A stretch of DNA of 64,000 nucleotides from contig NC_083383.1 of the NCBI RefSeq assembly GCF_031755915.1, positions 433,501-497,500 on the forward strand. Direction: 5' to 3'. The translations under genes and the position numbers were made by a program. The notes under the pieces were generated by a model. It did not search any database and was not told where the DNA came from. It saw nothing but the letters and a program-made list of their open reading frames with translations. Of the stretch, positions 44,877 through 56,433 are shown in pieces (within the stretch, counting starts at the first letter, position 1; the number at the start of each line of letters is the position of its first letter). The DNA comes from Ziziphus jujuba. Taxonomy: Eukaryota > Streptophyta > Magnoliopsida > Rosales > Rhamnaceae.

Positions 44877-46049
44877 ACCCGAGGGTTCTCCGCTCCAAGA
44901 CAAGAAAAGAAAGTCTGTAGATTGGTGAAGTCCTTATATAAACTTAAACAAGCTCCGAAGCAATGGCATCAAAAATTTGATAATGCCATGCTAAGTGATA
45001 GATTTAAGATAAATGAGTGTGACAAGTGTATCTATGTAAAGGATACAGAGAATGGATATGTCATTCTTTGTTTGTATGTAGATGACATACTCATTGTGGG
45101 TAGTGACGACCATATGATCCGAACTACGAAAGCAATGTTGAAATCCAAATTTGATATAAAAGATATGGGGCTTGCTGATGTGATTTTAGGAATAAAAAAT
45201 CACAAGGACTTTGAATGGAATTATTCTTAGTCAAATGCATCATGTGGATAAAATATTGGCTAAGTTTAGTAAAGATGATACTAATATAGCCAGAACACCA
45301 ACAGATGTGAGTTTACACTTATCCAAAAATAAAGGAGAGAGTGTATCTCAAGTGGAATACGTGAGGGTGATTAGAAGTTTGATGTACTTAATGAATTGTA
45401 CAATACCAGACTTAGCCTATGCTATAAGTAGACTAAGTAAAGACACGAGTAATCCAAATAATGATCATTGAAAAGGAATTGTTAGAGTATTAAGATACTT
45501 ACAATATACTCGTGAATATGGACTGCACTATACGAGATATCCAGCTGTATTAGTACAGTGATGCTAACTGGATATCGGATATCAAAGATTCAAAATCCAC
45601 TAGTGGTTGTCTTTACATTAGCGGGTGCAGCTATGACGTGGAAGTCCTCAAAACAAATAGTAATAGCTCGATCCACGATAGAATCTGAGTTCATCGTATT
45701 AGATAAATATGGTGAATAGGTCGAATGGCTACACCAATTTTCGGAGGACATTTTGAGGTGGCCTAAACCTATGCCAGCAATAAGTATACATTACGATAGT
45801 CAATCTGCGATTGACAGGGCACAGAATGTGATGTATAATGGAAAGTCTAGACATATTTGTCGTAGACATAATTCTATTAGACAACTAATCTCAACGGGAG
45901 TTATCTCGATAAACAATATAAAGTCGAAAGATAACATTGCAGATCTGCTAACCAAAGGGTTAAATAAAGAATTAGTTGAGAAATCATCAAGGGGAATGAG
46001 ATTAAAGTTCGTGAGTAAAGTCGATACGATAGAAACCCAACCTAGTTGA
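44877..46049 (+). pseudogene. copia RT C-terminal half and RNase H (element 2)
   Basis: 44922-45230 has [18 protein letters not shown] and an intact LYVDDILIVG. 45211-45471 continues after a small frame change ([37 protein letters not shown]). RNase H follows in broken frames, ending at 45753-46049 (SIHYDSQSAIDRAQNVMYN, HICRRHNSIRQLI, DNIADLLTKGL). Stops near 45469, 45558 and 45716. Confidence 0.88.
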
Positions 46050-46544
46050 CTGGAGATCCCAAGATCTAGGTTCAATGGGACAATGCAATTATAAAGATTG
46101 GTATGGTTCATTGTGGGGGTTAATCCTCTGCCCATTTCTATGATGAAACAATGATAGAAAGAGGTTAAGCATAAAGTATGCTTTTAATGATTCCTATAAG
46201 TGTGTGTATAGTAATATTTGCATAGTGATGCTGATTACATTGGAAAAATGAATCACCTATGTGAGAGAGAAGAGTGGCCACTTCGAAGGAGAATTGTTAA
46301 GGCCAAAATGAACACAACAGTGAGAACTGAAGTGTATCAGGAAGGAATCTGTGTGAACTATGTTGTCATTTACACAAACGACGAAATGGTTCAAAGATAT
46401 CACATCTACCATTAGTCAGTAAAGAAAATGTAGTCTCACAAGAAAAAGTTCAAAGAGTAACATCTACCTATCCTATGCAGGTTCCAACTGCAGAGCTTTA
46501 CCATTAGAGTCATGCATAGTAATCAAATCATTCATATGGGGGAT
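46050..46544 (+). other. copia element 2 3' untranslated region and polypurine tract
   Basis: Non-coding stretch homologous to 31501-32080 inverted. Ends with ATGGGGGAT just before the right LTR. Confidence 0.75.
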
Positions 46545-47014
46545 TGTAACATTTGAAATGATTTTTTAATTTTGAATGATTTGAGTGAGTGGTGTTAGTG
46601 GGGAATAAATAGGCCTTGATGTATTTGAATGGTTTTGAATGTGGCCTTTGACTTTCCTACATGGGTTTTTGGAAAAAGAAAAATAGAGAATGGTGACTTG
46701 TACTCCTTTTAAGTTTTGTTTTTTGTAAACAAAGAGAAAAAATTAGTTTTTCTGCACATTTTGGTTAGTGAGTGTGATAAAAATTAGGTACACTGAAAGT
46801 TCGAGGAAAGCTTTGCTGGTGCTGTGTTCAAAAGTTTTGCAATCGGTTATATCCTAGGAGACTATCGTCGAAAAACACCCGCACGGATCCAACCAACAGA
46901 TTACTAAACTAAAGAAGATACAGATTCTCGATAATTTGTTTTATTTATTTCCTATATTTGTTTAATTGTTATTCCACATATATATACACATATATTTATA
47001 CATTGTTTCCAACA
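46545..47014 (+). repeat. copia element 2 right LTR
   Basis: 470 bp, same ends as the left LTR, with one 57-bp deletion and scattered changes. By eye roughly 8-10% of aligned bases differ from the left LTR, so the insertion is not recent. Confidence 0.9.
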
Positions 47015-47069
47015 TAAATTTCATCAGCTCGTGGGAATATGCTACTCTTGTGAATTTATTACACAAGTT

Positions 47070-47335
47070 AGAGAGGAAGATGGGTCAAACAACAGCAAAG
47101 ATTGAGAAAATGGAACGAGACATGAAGACCAAAGAAGATCGGAAAACGGTGGCACTGGGGCCAAAAAAAAAAAAAAAAAAAAAAAAAAAAACAATTTTGT
47201 TAAAAAACAAAATTGTGATTGAATACCGGCTATTGGTAACTAGATGATTATCTGTTATACTTGCAGATGTTTAACAAGTCTCTCCTGGCGAAATTTGCTT
47301 GGGCATTGGGTGTGGACCCCGACTTCAGATTCTGA
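47070..47335 (+). pseudogene. TOP1: DNA topoisomerase I, last exons, active-site exon missing
   Basis: 47070-47160 reads AKIEKMERDMKTKEDRKTVA, and 47267-47335 reads FNKSLLAKFAWALGVDP, then FRF and TGA: the last two recognisable exons of plant TOP1. Between them the family has an exon with the SKINYLDPR motif, whose tyrosine forms the covalent DNA link. Here there is only an A tract (47163-47192) and about 75 bp of unrelated AT-rich sequence. So the copy lost its catalytic residue as well as its frame. Confidence 0.88.
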
Positions 47336-47888
47336 TAAATTGCTCAAATGCCACTGCCTCTCCTTCAACATTGAAAATAAAGACCCTTACCCATTTATCC
47401 ATTGTTCAATTATAGATATTATTTATTAATATATAAATGTATAGATATTAACAATTTTTTTTCTTCAATTATTCCAGCGGAAATTCTTGTCGTATGTTAT
47501 TCTAATCTAATGATGAGCAGGGCAGTTGGCGACATTCTTCATTTATTTATTTTTGGAAATTTTTTTCTTTTTGGCCTCACAAACCATGGCGTACATGTCT
47601 GAAATACATTGGCACTGTTGAAACGTGATTGGCTTTAGGATATTTGCAATTTGCTATGTCCTTGGAGAAAAAATTAAAATTAAAATCAATAAAATTATTA
47701 TGGTAGCTATGTGTCCAACGGGATTGTTTAGTTGTAACGTATGGAAGTGGCGGTGCTAACCCTAAATAAAGTTAATAAACAAACAAATAAAATAAAATAA
47801 AATAAAAGAAACGCAAACGGCATATTGTGGCTAGCATTTGCGGACGCAGGGATTTTGCGGAATTGCATGTTGAAGACGACCGGTAGCC
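47336..47888 (+). promoter_or_regulatory. upstream region of ABC1K3
   Basis: 553 bp between the TOP1 remnant and the ABC1K3 start. AT-rich to about 47820, then GC-richer with ACGCAAACGG and GGACGCAGGG near the probable transcription start. I see no clear TATA box. The frame 47402-47602 has no known domain. Confidence 0.4.
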
Positions 47889-50740
47889 ATGGTCGTAGCA
47901 GCAGCTGCTAATCAGCCGTTTACTTTATCTTTATGGCCGCCGAAATCTTGGAGGCAGGATTTTCCTGATCCTCCCCATCCCAATCCCCTTGGGAAAAGAA
48001 GATTCCGTCGACAACGACTAGGACTACGGGCGGCTCTGGTGGAGGCGGCTAGACCAAAAGAAGCCGCCGATGGGTCGTCGATGCAGCAGCACCAGGTGCA
48101 AATCTATCGACGAGGAGGAGGGGATCGCACGGAGGATCTACAGGCGGAGGCAAGGGCCATGTTACGTGCTGCCAATGCGTCCCTTTACAGCCCGGAACTT
48201 CTTGCCGCGAGATACGGGTCCCGCCCGATTAAGGTTGTTGGGAGGGCGCTGCAAATTTTGATAGCGCTGAGTTGGTTTGGGGTGAAGGTGTTGGTGGACC
48301 AGAGGAAGGGCGTATTGGATCGAAATAAGAGGAAGCGGGCCGCTGAGCTGCGAAGCGTCTTCACCCGATTGGGCCCCACCTTTGTGAAACTAGGACAGGG
48401 CCTGTCGACGAGGCCCGACCTCTGCCCGGCGGAGTATCTGGAGGAGCTGTCCCAACTCCAGGATGCTCTGCCGACGTTCCCGGACGCAGATGCGTTTTCA
48501 TGTATTGAGAGGGAGTTGGGACTATCACTGGACTCCATATTCTCTTCGATATCTCCGTCCCCAATTGCAGCCGCCAGTCTGGGTCAAGTCTACAAAGCTC
48601 GACTGCGATCAGGTGACGTTGTTGTTGCTGTGAAGGTGCAACGCCCCGGTATTGAAGAAGCCATTGGACTGGACTTCTACCTCATTAGAGGCCTTGGATT
48701 TCTCATCAATAAATATGTCGATATAGTAACCAGTGATGTTGTTGCCCTTATCGATGAGTTTGCCCGCAGAGTCTATCAGGAGCTCAACTATGTCCAGGCA
48801 GGTTAATTTTATTATTTTATTCGTTTATGTTGTTGCCCTCTCTTTTTCTCTGTTTACCATACTATTATCAATAATATAAAAACTAGGATGGCAGAATGGA
48901 TGGATTTTTGTTATGATTGATTGAGATTTTATTTATTTATTTATTTTGTGGTTTTGTTTTTGTCTGTGTTGTGTTGTGAATGTTAATTTGACTTACTGGC
49001 AGGTGCCTGCAGGAGGGTAAGAATGCAAGGAGGTTTAAAAAACTGTACGCCGACAGGGAAGATGTTCTTGTCCCTGACATTTTCTGGGATTATACCAGCA
49101 GCAAAGTGCTGACCATGGAGTGGGTTGATGGCGTAAAATTAAACGAGCAAGCTGCCATCGAGAAACAAGGTCTCAAAGTATTGGATCTAGTTAATACCGG
49201 CATACAATGCAGCCTCCGACAGCTGCTGGAGTATGGATATTTTCATGCGGATCCTCATCCCGGTAATCTCTTGGCTACCCCTGAGGGAAAACTCGCTTTC
49301 CTTGATTTTGGAATGATGAGTGAGACACCTGAGGAAGCAAGGTTTGCTATCATTGGTCATGTTGTGCACATGGTCAATCGAGATTATGAAGCTATGGCCC
49401 GTGATTACTATGCTCTAGATTTTTTATCGACTGATGTCGATGTCACTCCTATTGTGCCGGCACTCCGCAACTTTTTTGACGATGCACTCAATTCAACTGT
49501 GAGCGAACTAAATTTCAAGACTTTGGTAGATGGTCTGGGTGCTGTTCTGTACCAGTATCCGTTCAACGGTGAGTTAAAAGACCCTTCTTTGAGCGTCTGA
49601 CTTTTTAGCCCCAGTTCATCCATCTCTATGTTATATGTTCTCATGTATTTACACAACATGAATTTACACAGAGTTGTCATATAAATAATGAGAAAATGCC
49701 TTGCAACTCTGTCTGATGGCTTGCATTTCAATTAATTATTTTCTTGCAGTTCCAGCGTACTACGCATTGATTTTGAGGTCGCTTACTGTACTAGAAGGTT
49801 TAGCTCTTTATGCTGATCCCAATTTCAAGGTGCTGGCTGCTTCATACCCTTATTTTGCTAAAAGGCTTTTAACGGACCCAAATCCATATCTGAGAGATGC
49901 TCTTATCGAGTTGCTTTTCAAGGACGGGAAGTTTAGGCATGAACTACTTTGCTATCTTTTAACTTTTTCCTTTCCTTCAAATCAAATGTAAAATGGATAT
50001 CACTAAAATGCTTTTGAAACTACTTTTGACAATTTATTAATTCTGGTCTGCTGCAGGTGGAATAGACTTGAAAGCCTACTGGTTCAAGGAAGAAAAGATA
50101 GAGATTTCTCTGCAAAAGATGCTTTACAGCCAGTTTTGAAGTTGTTATTGGCCCCAGACGGTGAAGAACTCCGGATTTTAGTTATTAAAGAGGCAGTCCG
50201 CATCACAGAAGCGTTTGTGCTAGGCACAGTTATCGATACGTACAACTCGATTCCTGATCTTTTGAGAGCTCTAATGTTTAATGGCAATGCAAGTGGAGTT
50301 ATTTCCATGAGCAAGACTGAACAGCAAAACATGATAGAGCTCAGAGATCAAGTGTACAGGATATGGGGACTTCTGCGATCATCTGAAAATTTTGATCCGT
50401 CCCTTTTTCAGCCAATTTTACAAGTACGCACTCTATTCTCTGCATTCTTTTTTTAAAAAAATTTGCCCTCTCTCTTTTTTTAATATATATATATATATAT
50501 ATATACATATCATCTATGACATATTTGTTATACGGAATATTTAAAAAATTTTAATCTAAGTATTAACTTGACCACATCCTTTGTAAGGCTAATTTGTGAA
50601 TCATACATGAGTAGGTCCTTCAGCAACCTGAGGGACGTATTCTTGGAGGACGTGTCATTGGTGGGATTACTCAACGTCTTGCTGCAAGGTTGCTGCAGCA
50701 AGTACTTCGAGCTCCAGCAACAGTTTCCGCTTCATCTTGA
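47889..50740 (+). CDS. ABC1K3: ABC1K3-type atypical kinase, plastid (five exons)
   Basis: Exons: 47889-48797, 49013-49568, 49750-49936, 50057-50423, 50615-50740; 2,145 nt, 714 residues, all joins in frame. Residues 1-50 look like a plastid transit peptide. ABC1 kinase features: KLGQ at 167-170 (the family's KxGQ), alanine-rich loop AAASLGQVY at 227-235, AVKVQRP with K249, HADPHPGN 381-388 and DFG 401-403. It closely matches remembered Arabidopsis ABC1K3 (about 711 residues) along its whole length, including the C-terminal PILQVLQQPE region. ABC1K3 works at plastoglobules in tocopherol/prenylquinone and chlorophyll turnover. Exons 1 and 3 appear to use GC donors. It is convergent with PXN, and the stops are 651 bp apart. 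Confidence 0.93.
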
Positions 50741-51391
50741 CATTTGTATATATGTATATATAGATATATATTACTTTGAGTTGAACTAATACATTTATGT
50801 TGCTCATTTCTTCTGAAATTGAAAAATGTTAAGAAGAACAAAACAGAAATAAAAAAAACACTTGCCATAATTTGTTTAAACGGATAGAATTAGGAAGAGA
50901 GTGGCACATTCTAAATGTATGTGTTCAAAAAGTTGCGTTTGTATCCGCGTTCATTGTGATATTGACATAAACAAAGGTGCTTTAAGTATATAATTATTGG
51001 ATCCAAGATCTAAATTCTTAAACAATGAAATCATCTAACGTTGGAAAATCTGGTATATAAACGGTACCGGTGAAACTTAAAAACTCTGATCTCTGTTGAG
51101 AGTTCAGAATCAAAACTTCAAATGGTTGGATCACCAACCTGTGCTACGATAGAATATTACTGAGATCACATTCTCCAAAATTATCTAGAGTTCTACAATG
51201 ATAAGGTACCAGAGGCCAATATTTGGAGCCAAAACGGCCAAACAATAATAGTTAAAAATGTTTAGCCAATATTTGGAACCAGAAAAGGAAAACAATAAGG
51301 ACGCTGATGAACCTTCCACCATGGATGTAGTGCCGTGTATAAATACAACCCATTTTCTTAAAGGAGTTATCCTTATATAAAGGTGAAGAGA
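50741..51391. other. 3' region shared by convergent ABC1K3 and PXN
   Basis: Intergenic 651 bp with both 3'UTRs. A short TA-rich simple repeat lies at 50745-50772. No frame with a known domain. Confidence 0.5.
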
Positions 51392-54300
51392 TCATTTCTG
51401 AAAATTCAATCGGAGCTTCCGGTGCTTATGTTCTAGCAACATGTAAGCCTTAATGATTTCCTCCTTAACCATAAAAAGCACAGAAGCTGCAAAAACACTC
51501 TGTACGATCTTAGTACTCATTCCCTTGTAAAAACCAGGCAATCCTTCATGCCGGATCATCTTAACTATTGCATCTAGAGTTCCTGCTCATCAAAGATACC
51601 AATTACTTATGCATTCCACAGGAAAGACAAATTCTTTCAAAGTAAAAGAATGGTGAGAGCATAAGAAAAACAGTATGCCTCTAATAGACAGGATGAGAGA
51701 TCCAAGGATGTATTATGAAAATGAATAATCCAACACCTTAGATGCACATCAAGATGATACAAGCAATAAAAATGAAGATAAAGAGACAGATACTATGATT
51801 ATTTCAAAGTTAAAAAGCAAAAGAACAGAAGAAACCATTATATGGCTGAATTCTGTTAAAATTTAAAACCAAACCTGAATATCTTAATGTGATATTCCCA
51901 CCGATCTCCTGCTTTGCTTGCAGCCTCGACTGTACAAACTCACCGAAACACAATCAACTAAAAAGCAAACTATGCCATAATATGTGAAGTGAGTTTGGCT
52001 AAGTTGGTATGCCACTTACACCCATACCTGGAAGGTCGTCGGTTCAAGACATCGAAGAGGAAAATCGTTGTAAATGATTTATCAAAAAATAATAATAATA
52101 ATAATAAATAAATAAATAATAAATAAAAAGGAAACAAAACTATGCCATGATACAGTCTGGTATATACTTAAAACAGAACAAGCACCAAAGTAAACAGAAC
52201 AAGCACCAAAGTTGAGTAACATCAAGATATCAACTTTAGCAGCCGAATATTGAACTTGAAGGTTATGGATTAAGGGTCCTTGCATAAGTTGATAGAACTT
52301 GAATTTATACCACTAGATAAAGCAAAAATTATACAGTATTTGTTCAAGTAAAATTGCTTTGCAAGCCAGTGCTCAACTTTACCTTGACAACTAACAAAGG
52401 GTAAGTTGTGACAGTTGCTCCTAGTTTCGCCAAGGCCCCTAAAAAAAAAACCTACAGAGAAAATAAAAATAAAAATAAAAACAAGAAGAAAAAAGAAGCA
52501 GAAAAGAAAATAAAAGGAGCAAGTTCACCAACTCTAACAAGTCCACTTGAAAAACAACATCATGAGGAATTTGATGGCATTTAAAAACTCAAAAGGATGG
52601 AAATAAATGAATAAATAATTAGGACCTTTGTTGCAAACAAGACTGTGACGTACTTCCTAACATTATCAAACATTTTGAGCAAGTATGATACCTCGAGAGC
52701 AGTTACTCTTTTGGATCCCCACTTGTTGGCAGCACGTTTTGCCCTTAAATGCTTTAACGAGGTCTCATAGATCATGAATTGGATTGACGGGTTGCATACC
52801 TAGAAACATATACTCTCATTACACCAGGGGTTAATTTATTAAAAAAAAAAAAAAAATCCAAACTAAGCGTTAGGGTGAAATTACACACTTTCATTTGGGT
52901 CATGTCTCAATGTGGACCATAACTTTTTTTCCTAGATGATGCCACCTTGACTGTGACATAATGTCTATGTGTTAAATAGGTCCTTTTTGTCAGAATTGAA
53001 CTCAATGGACCGTCTGGTACATAAATGCAGCTGGCCAACTTCTACTTGAATTAATTTTTTCTTTTTGGAAATAAAGTTGATAAAAAAGATAAAGGTAACA
53101 ATTCATAATCCATGATTTTCTTTCTTCTTACTATCCATGGTTTTCCCTCTTTTTTTTTTTTTGTTTTTTTTTTCCCTCTCTTTTTTGTTGATTATTCCCA
53201 AAATGATATTTAATTCAAGCAAATATTTTCCATGCAAATTGTCTACTTGTATGCTATGTGGCCATTTTCATCAAATTATAACCCCAAAAAATAAAAAAAA
53301 ATAAAAAGTCTTAATATAAATTCCTATTTGACATAATATTATGATTAAGGGATGGCATTGCTTAAAAAATTAACAACAAAGAATAGTATAAGGTAAATAA
53401 TGTAATTGACACTTTCCAGTGATGAAAAAAATCTAACCATAATGAGTGTCGGGATTATGCCCTTCCAGAATCCAGTAATACCCGCTTCAGAAAACACCTC
53501 ACGTACCTGAAATTCTTTTATCCATTTATTTTCATTCCACTAAAGATCATAAAATGGAAAATATTTACAGCAAATAGTTAAAACTGGTTGGCATGATCCA
53601 AAGAAAGTTGTTTTTCGCTCAATAATTTCTTTTTGAAGCATTTGAATAATTTGTCAAATGAGCTTTCTCTTTTAGAAATCTAGTCAATAGCCAAAACCAA
53701 AGCATCGAGAGAAGTCACTGACAATATCATATTAAATATAAAAAGTAGAAATGCAAGGAATCTGATATACTAACAGCATGCAGAGTTCCATAAGGACGAG
53801 GTTTTAATGAATCAAGTTCAGCCAATTTATCTTGCAAAGTAGAATTTCTCAAACTGCTTTCAGAAGCTTCCCTCAGCAGATCTTCTTTTCTTTCCTCCAA
53901 AATCTTTCTTTCAGCTTGAGTATGTGTCTGAAACAATACACAAAAGAAAAAGATTTCAAAAAGAAATTTCCTTAATATGCTTGAGTCATCACTGCAATGT
54001 GTAATAATGTATTTACTTTTTAAAAAATCCCATGTAGTTATGAAAAATAGAGATTAAAAGCATATTTTGATTTCGAGTTGCTTAAAAGCATAAGATTTGA
54101 CATTGAATATGATATAAGCAGGATTGTCCGTCCCAGGGAGGAGGGAGAAGGAGAAAAAAAAAAAAAAAAAAGAGGCATGTATTGTTGTTACATTTGTATT
54201 GAAACCCAGAAGAGATATGTTGTGAAAAACGCAGCAGGAGTTTTCCCAAATCCAAGAGTAAGAATTTGTAATAGATTTATTATTTCTAAAACCTGCCGAC

Positions 54301-55772
54301 TAAGGGTAAAGTAAGACAATTATCAGAAATCATCTATGTAAATGAAGGAGCCTTTCCCAAATAAAATATATTATTTCTTCTATAGATTAAAACAATATAA
54401 TCAACTTTAAAAATAAATAAATAAAAACTTTATTATGCAGCATCGCTAAATCTAAACTTTTAGAAAAGAAAAAATATTACTGCATATGTGCTTTAAAATA
54501 TGGCACCTGCATACGAGTCACAAGAACCCATATAGGATTTGTCAGCAATACGTTCAAGGAACTGCAAGATAAGAAATTTCTAAAAGAGATTAATCACATA
54601 GGAGGGTCTACATATATCTTGTCTAACTAAATCCTGGTTCACAGTCAGACGTATAATAGCAATACAGGATTATATTCATCAACACTTTCAGATGAACCTC
54701 CAAAACCCATCAACAGACAACAACTTTTAAATGAAGGTAATATAAGAATTATTTCTGTTTAAGTGGCCAATAATAGATGCTCTACCCAGCAATAGCGGCC
54801 ACAACAAGCCATGAAATCATGCCAACAGTACCATCACCATGCCCTTTATCTCTACGAGCAGCTGCAACAGCCTCAGCCTTATTTTTGAAAACCTGATAAA
54901 AGTAGTAATAAATTCCCTGGAAGGATCAGAAGGAGAATGTTAGATAGAGTAACATACATTAGAACAATATATATACACACACCCGAAGTGTTACTTACAT
55001 GTAGCACAAAATAATAAATAATATTGGGAGTTAGCAGAGTTTGAACAATTAGGCTTCTATACCATCAATCAAAATCTAAAGCAGGTCCAGTATGTGTATT
55101 GAACAAATACAATAGACAATCAACAATCCTCATGTGTAGGCCAATCCAGTAACGTGACATAATTTGGGTCCTATTGATGTAGTAAAAGTTATATGAAAAA
55201 AGAAGGAAAAGAAAAGCGGACGCTAAGTAGGTCTCATTAAAAATAAATAAATAAATAATAATAAATAACAAGGGGGAGAAAAGAAAAAGAAGAAAAGGGC
55301 CAAGTTTCAAGTTCCAACCACGAAATATATATATATATATATATATAAGAAAATAAATAAAATAATAAGAAGAAGCAGACCTGAGAAGCAGCCGTGCCAA
55401 GCAGAGAAGGCTTAAGGCCACTGTAAAGGCCTCCCCAACCTTCAGTCCTAATAACATGGAGGATTTGAACAAGGGTATTATTACTGCCGGAAGAATTAGA
55501 AGGCTGTTTTGCCAAGCCTTTCTTAGCGCTTCTCTCAGTCTGCTGGCGCGTATTCACCTTAGGGTATGACAAAATTACAAATTTTATAATTAAAATACAG
55601 TTTGAAGCTGTTTTCGAGGAAAACAAAAAATATATATATATTAAATTTAATATCCGAGAGAGGGAGAGGGAGGACGAAGAGAAGAGAGCACCGTTTGGAG
55701 GGGATAAGTTATTATCTGAGCAATTATACCACCTCCAGCTCCCGCCACACCATTTGCCACTGCGTTTGACAT
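51392..55772 (-). CDS. PXN: peroxisomal NAD carrier, mitochondrial carrier family (ten exons)
   Basis: Minus-strand exons: 55772-55692, 55557-55381, 54916-54786, 54561-54507, 53927-53775, 53506-53438, 52799-52692, 52451-52383, 51929-51875, 51582-51392; 1,089 nt, 362 residues. Three carrier repeats with the noncanonical signatures of this subfamily: PLQTVNTRQQ (24-33), PIWVLVTRMQ (139-148) and PLLVVKSRLQ (276-285). GGGIIAQ is near the N-terminus and GFYKGMSTKIVQS near the end. Arabidopsis PXN (about 331 residues) exchanges NAD for NMN/AMP at the peroxisome membrane. This one is longer, mainly in the charged loop of exon 5 (149-199). The start ATG (55772-55770) gives MSNAVANGVAG, as in the family. 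Confidence 0.92.
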
Positions 55773-56433
55773 TTCCCCCTTCCCCTTTCCCTTCCGATAA
55801 ACCAATTGCCAATCCTTACTTCTTACACCCTACCTGACTGACATCATTTATTTATTATTTCTTATTTATTATTTTTCGGGGGGTAAGCTATATATCTGAG
55901 TGACCTCATTTATTAACGATAAGCTACTACGATATAATAATAAAAAATAAACAAATAAATTAAATAAATAAATAAAACTTTTTTTTTCCTTTTTTCTTCA
56001 AAAATATGTAACTAGTATTAATTATTCGCATTCAGCTGAATGCGCTAGTCAACGCCAGCGCAATTAAAAGATAGTAACTGTTTTTAATTTTACCATGTAG
56101 CGATGTAGTGGGGAGGGAGGGAGGGTGGAGTTTTTTTTTTAATAAATTATTATTATTATTATTTTTAATAATTAATAATTAATTAAATATATTCCCTACA
56201 GTATTTAATGCATTTATTAAAAAAAAAAAAAAGGAAAAATGAAAATGTAAAATGTACAAGTGGTTTTTCAAAGAAGAAAAAGGAAGGCGAATCAGAATAG
56301 TTCTCGCAAAAAGAAGGCATAGTAGTCGGAAGAGGGAGCTAATTGTAGTGAATTTTGGAAGGGGAGTAATAAGTGTGAGCGAATCAGAGAAGGAATTGAA
56401 GTTGAAGAAGTAAATATCTTTGTTATCAGATAG
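55773..56433. promoter_or_regulatory. divergent promoter region, PXN and DNAJ10
   Basis: 661 bp between the two start codons. Contains AT-rich simple sequence (55840-56000, 56130-56240). 56250-56433 is probably DNAJ10 5'UTR and 55773-55840 the PXN 5'UTR. No confident TATA boxes assigned. The 56179-56547 minus-strand frame is a shadow. Confidence 0.5.

Larger units (their letters stand above)
40992..47014 (+). mobile_element. Ty1/copia element 2 (plus), inserted in a TOP1 intron
   Basis: Left LTR 40992-41519 (528 bp) and right LTR 46545-47014 (470 bp), both TGTAACATTTG...TTTCCAACA, flanked by the 5-bp target duplication TAAAT at 40987-40991 and 47015-47019. The right LTR lacks a roughly 57-bp segment found in the left at about 41335-41390. 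A polypurine tract, ATGGGGGAT, ends at 46544. The internal region has gag, knuckle-protease, integrase parts and RT-RNase H parts with several stops and an integrase-RT deletion. The exact duplication shows a real insertion event that post-dates the TOP1 copy. Confidence 0.95.

Noticed and set aside
48185..48564. Minus-strand frames opposite ABC1K3 exon 1
   Set aside because: Shadows of a GC-rich coding exon; no domain.
55237..55812. 191-codon minus-strand frame starting MAIGLSEGKG
   Set aside because: It runs through exon 1 out of frame and through intron sequence; the PXN start at 55772 in another frame gives the family N-terminus.
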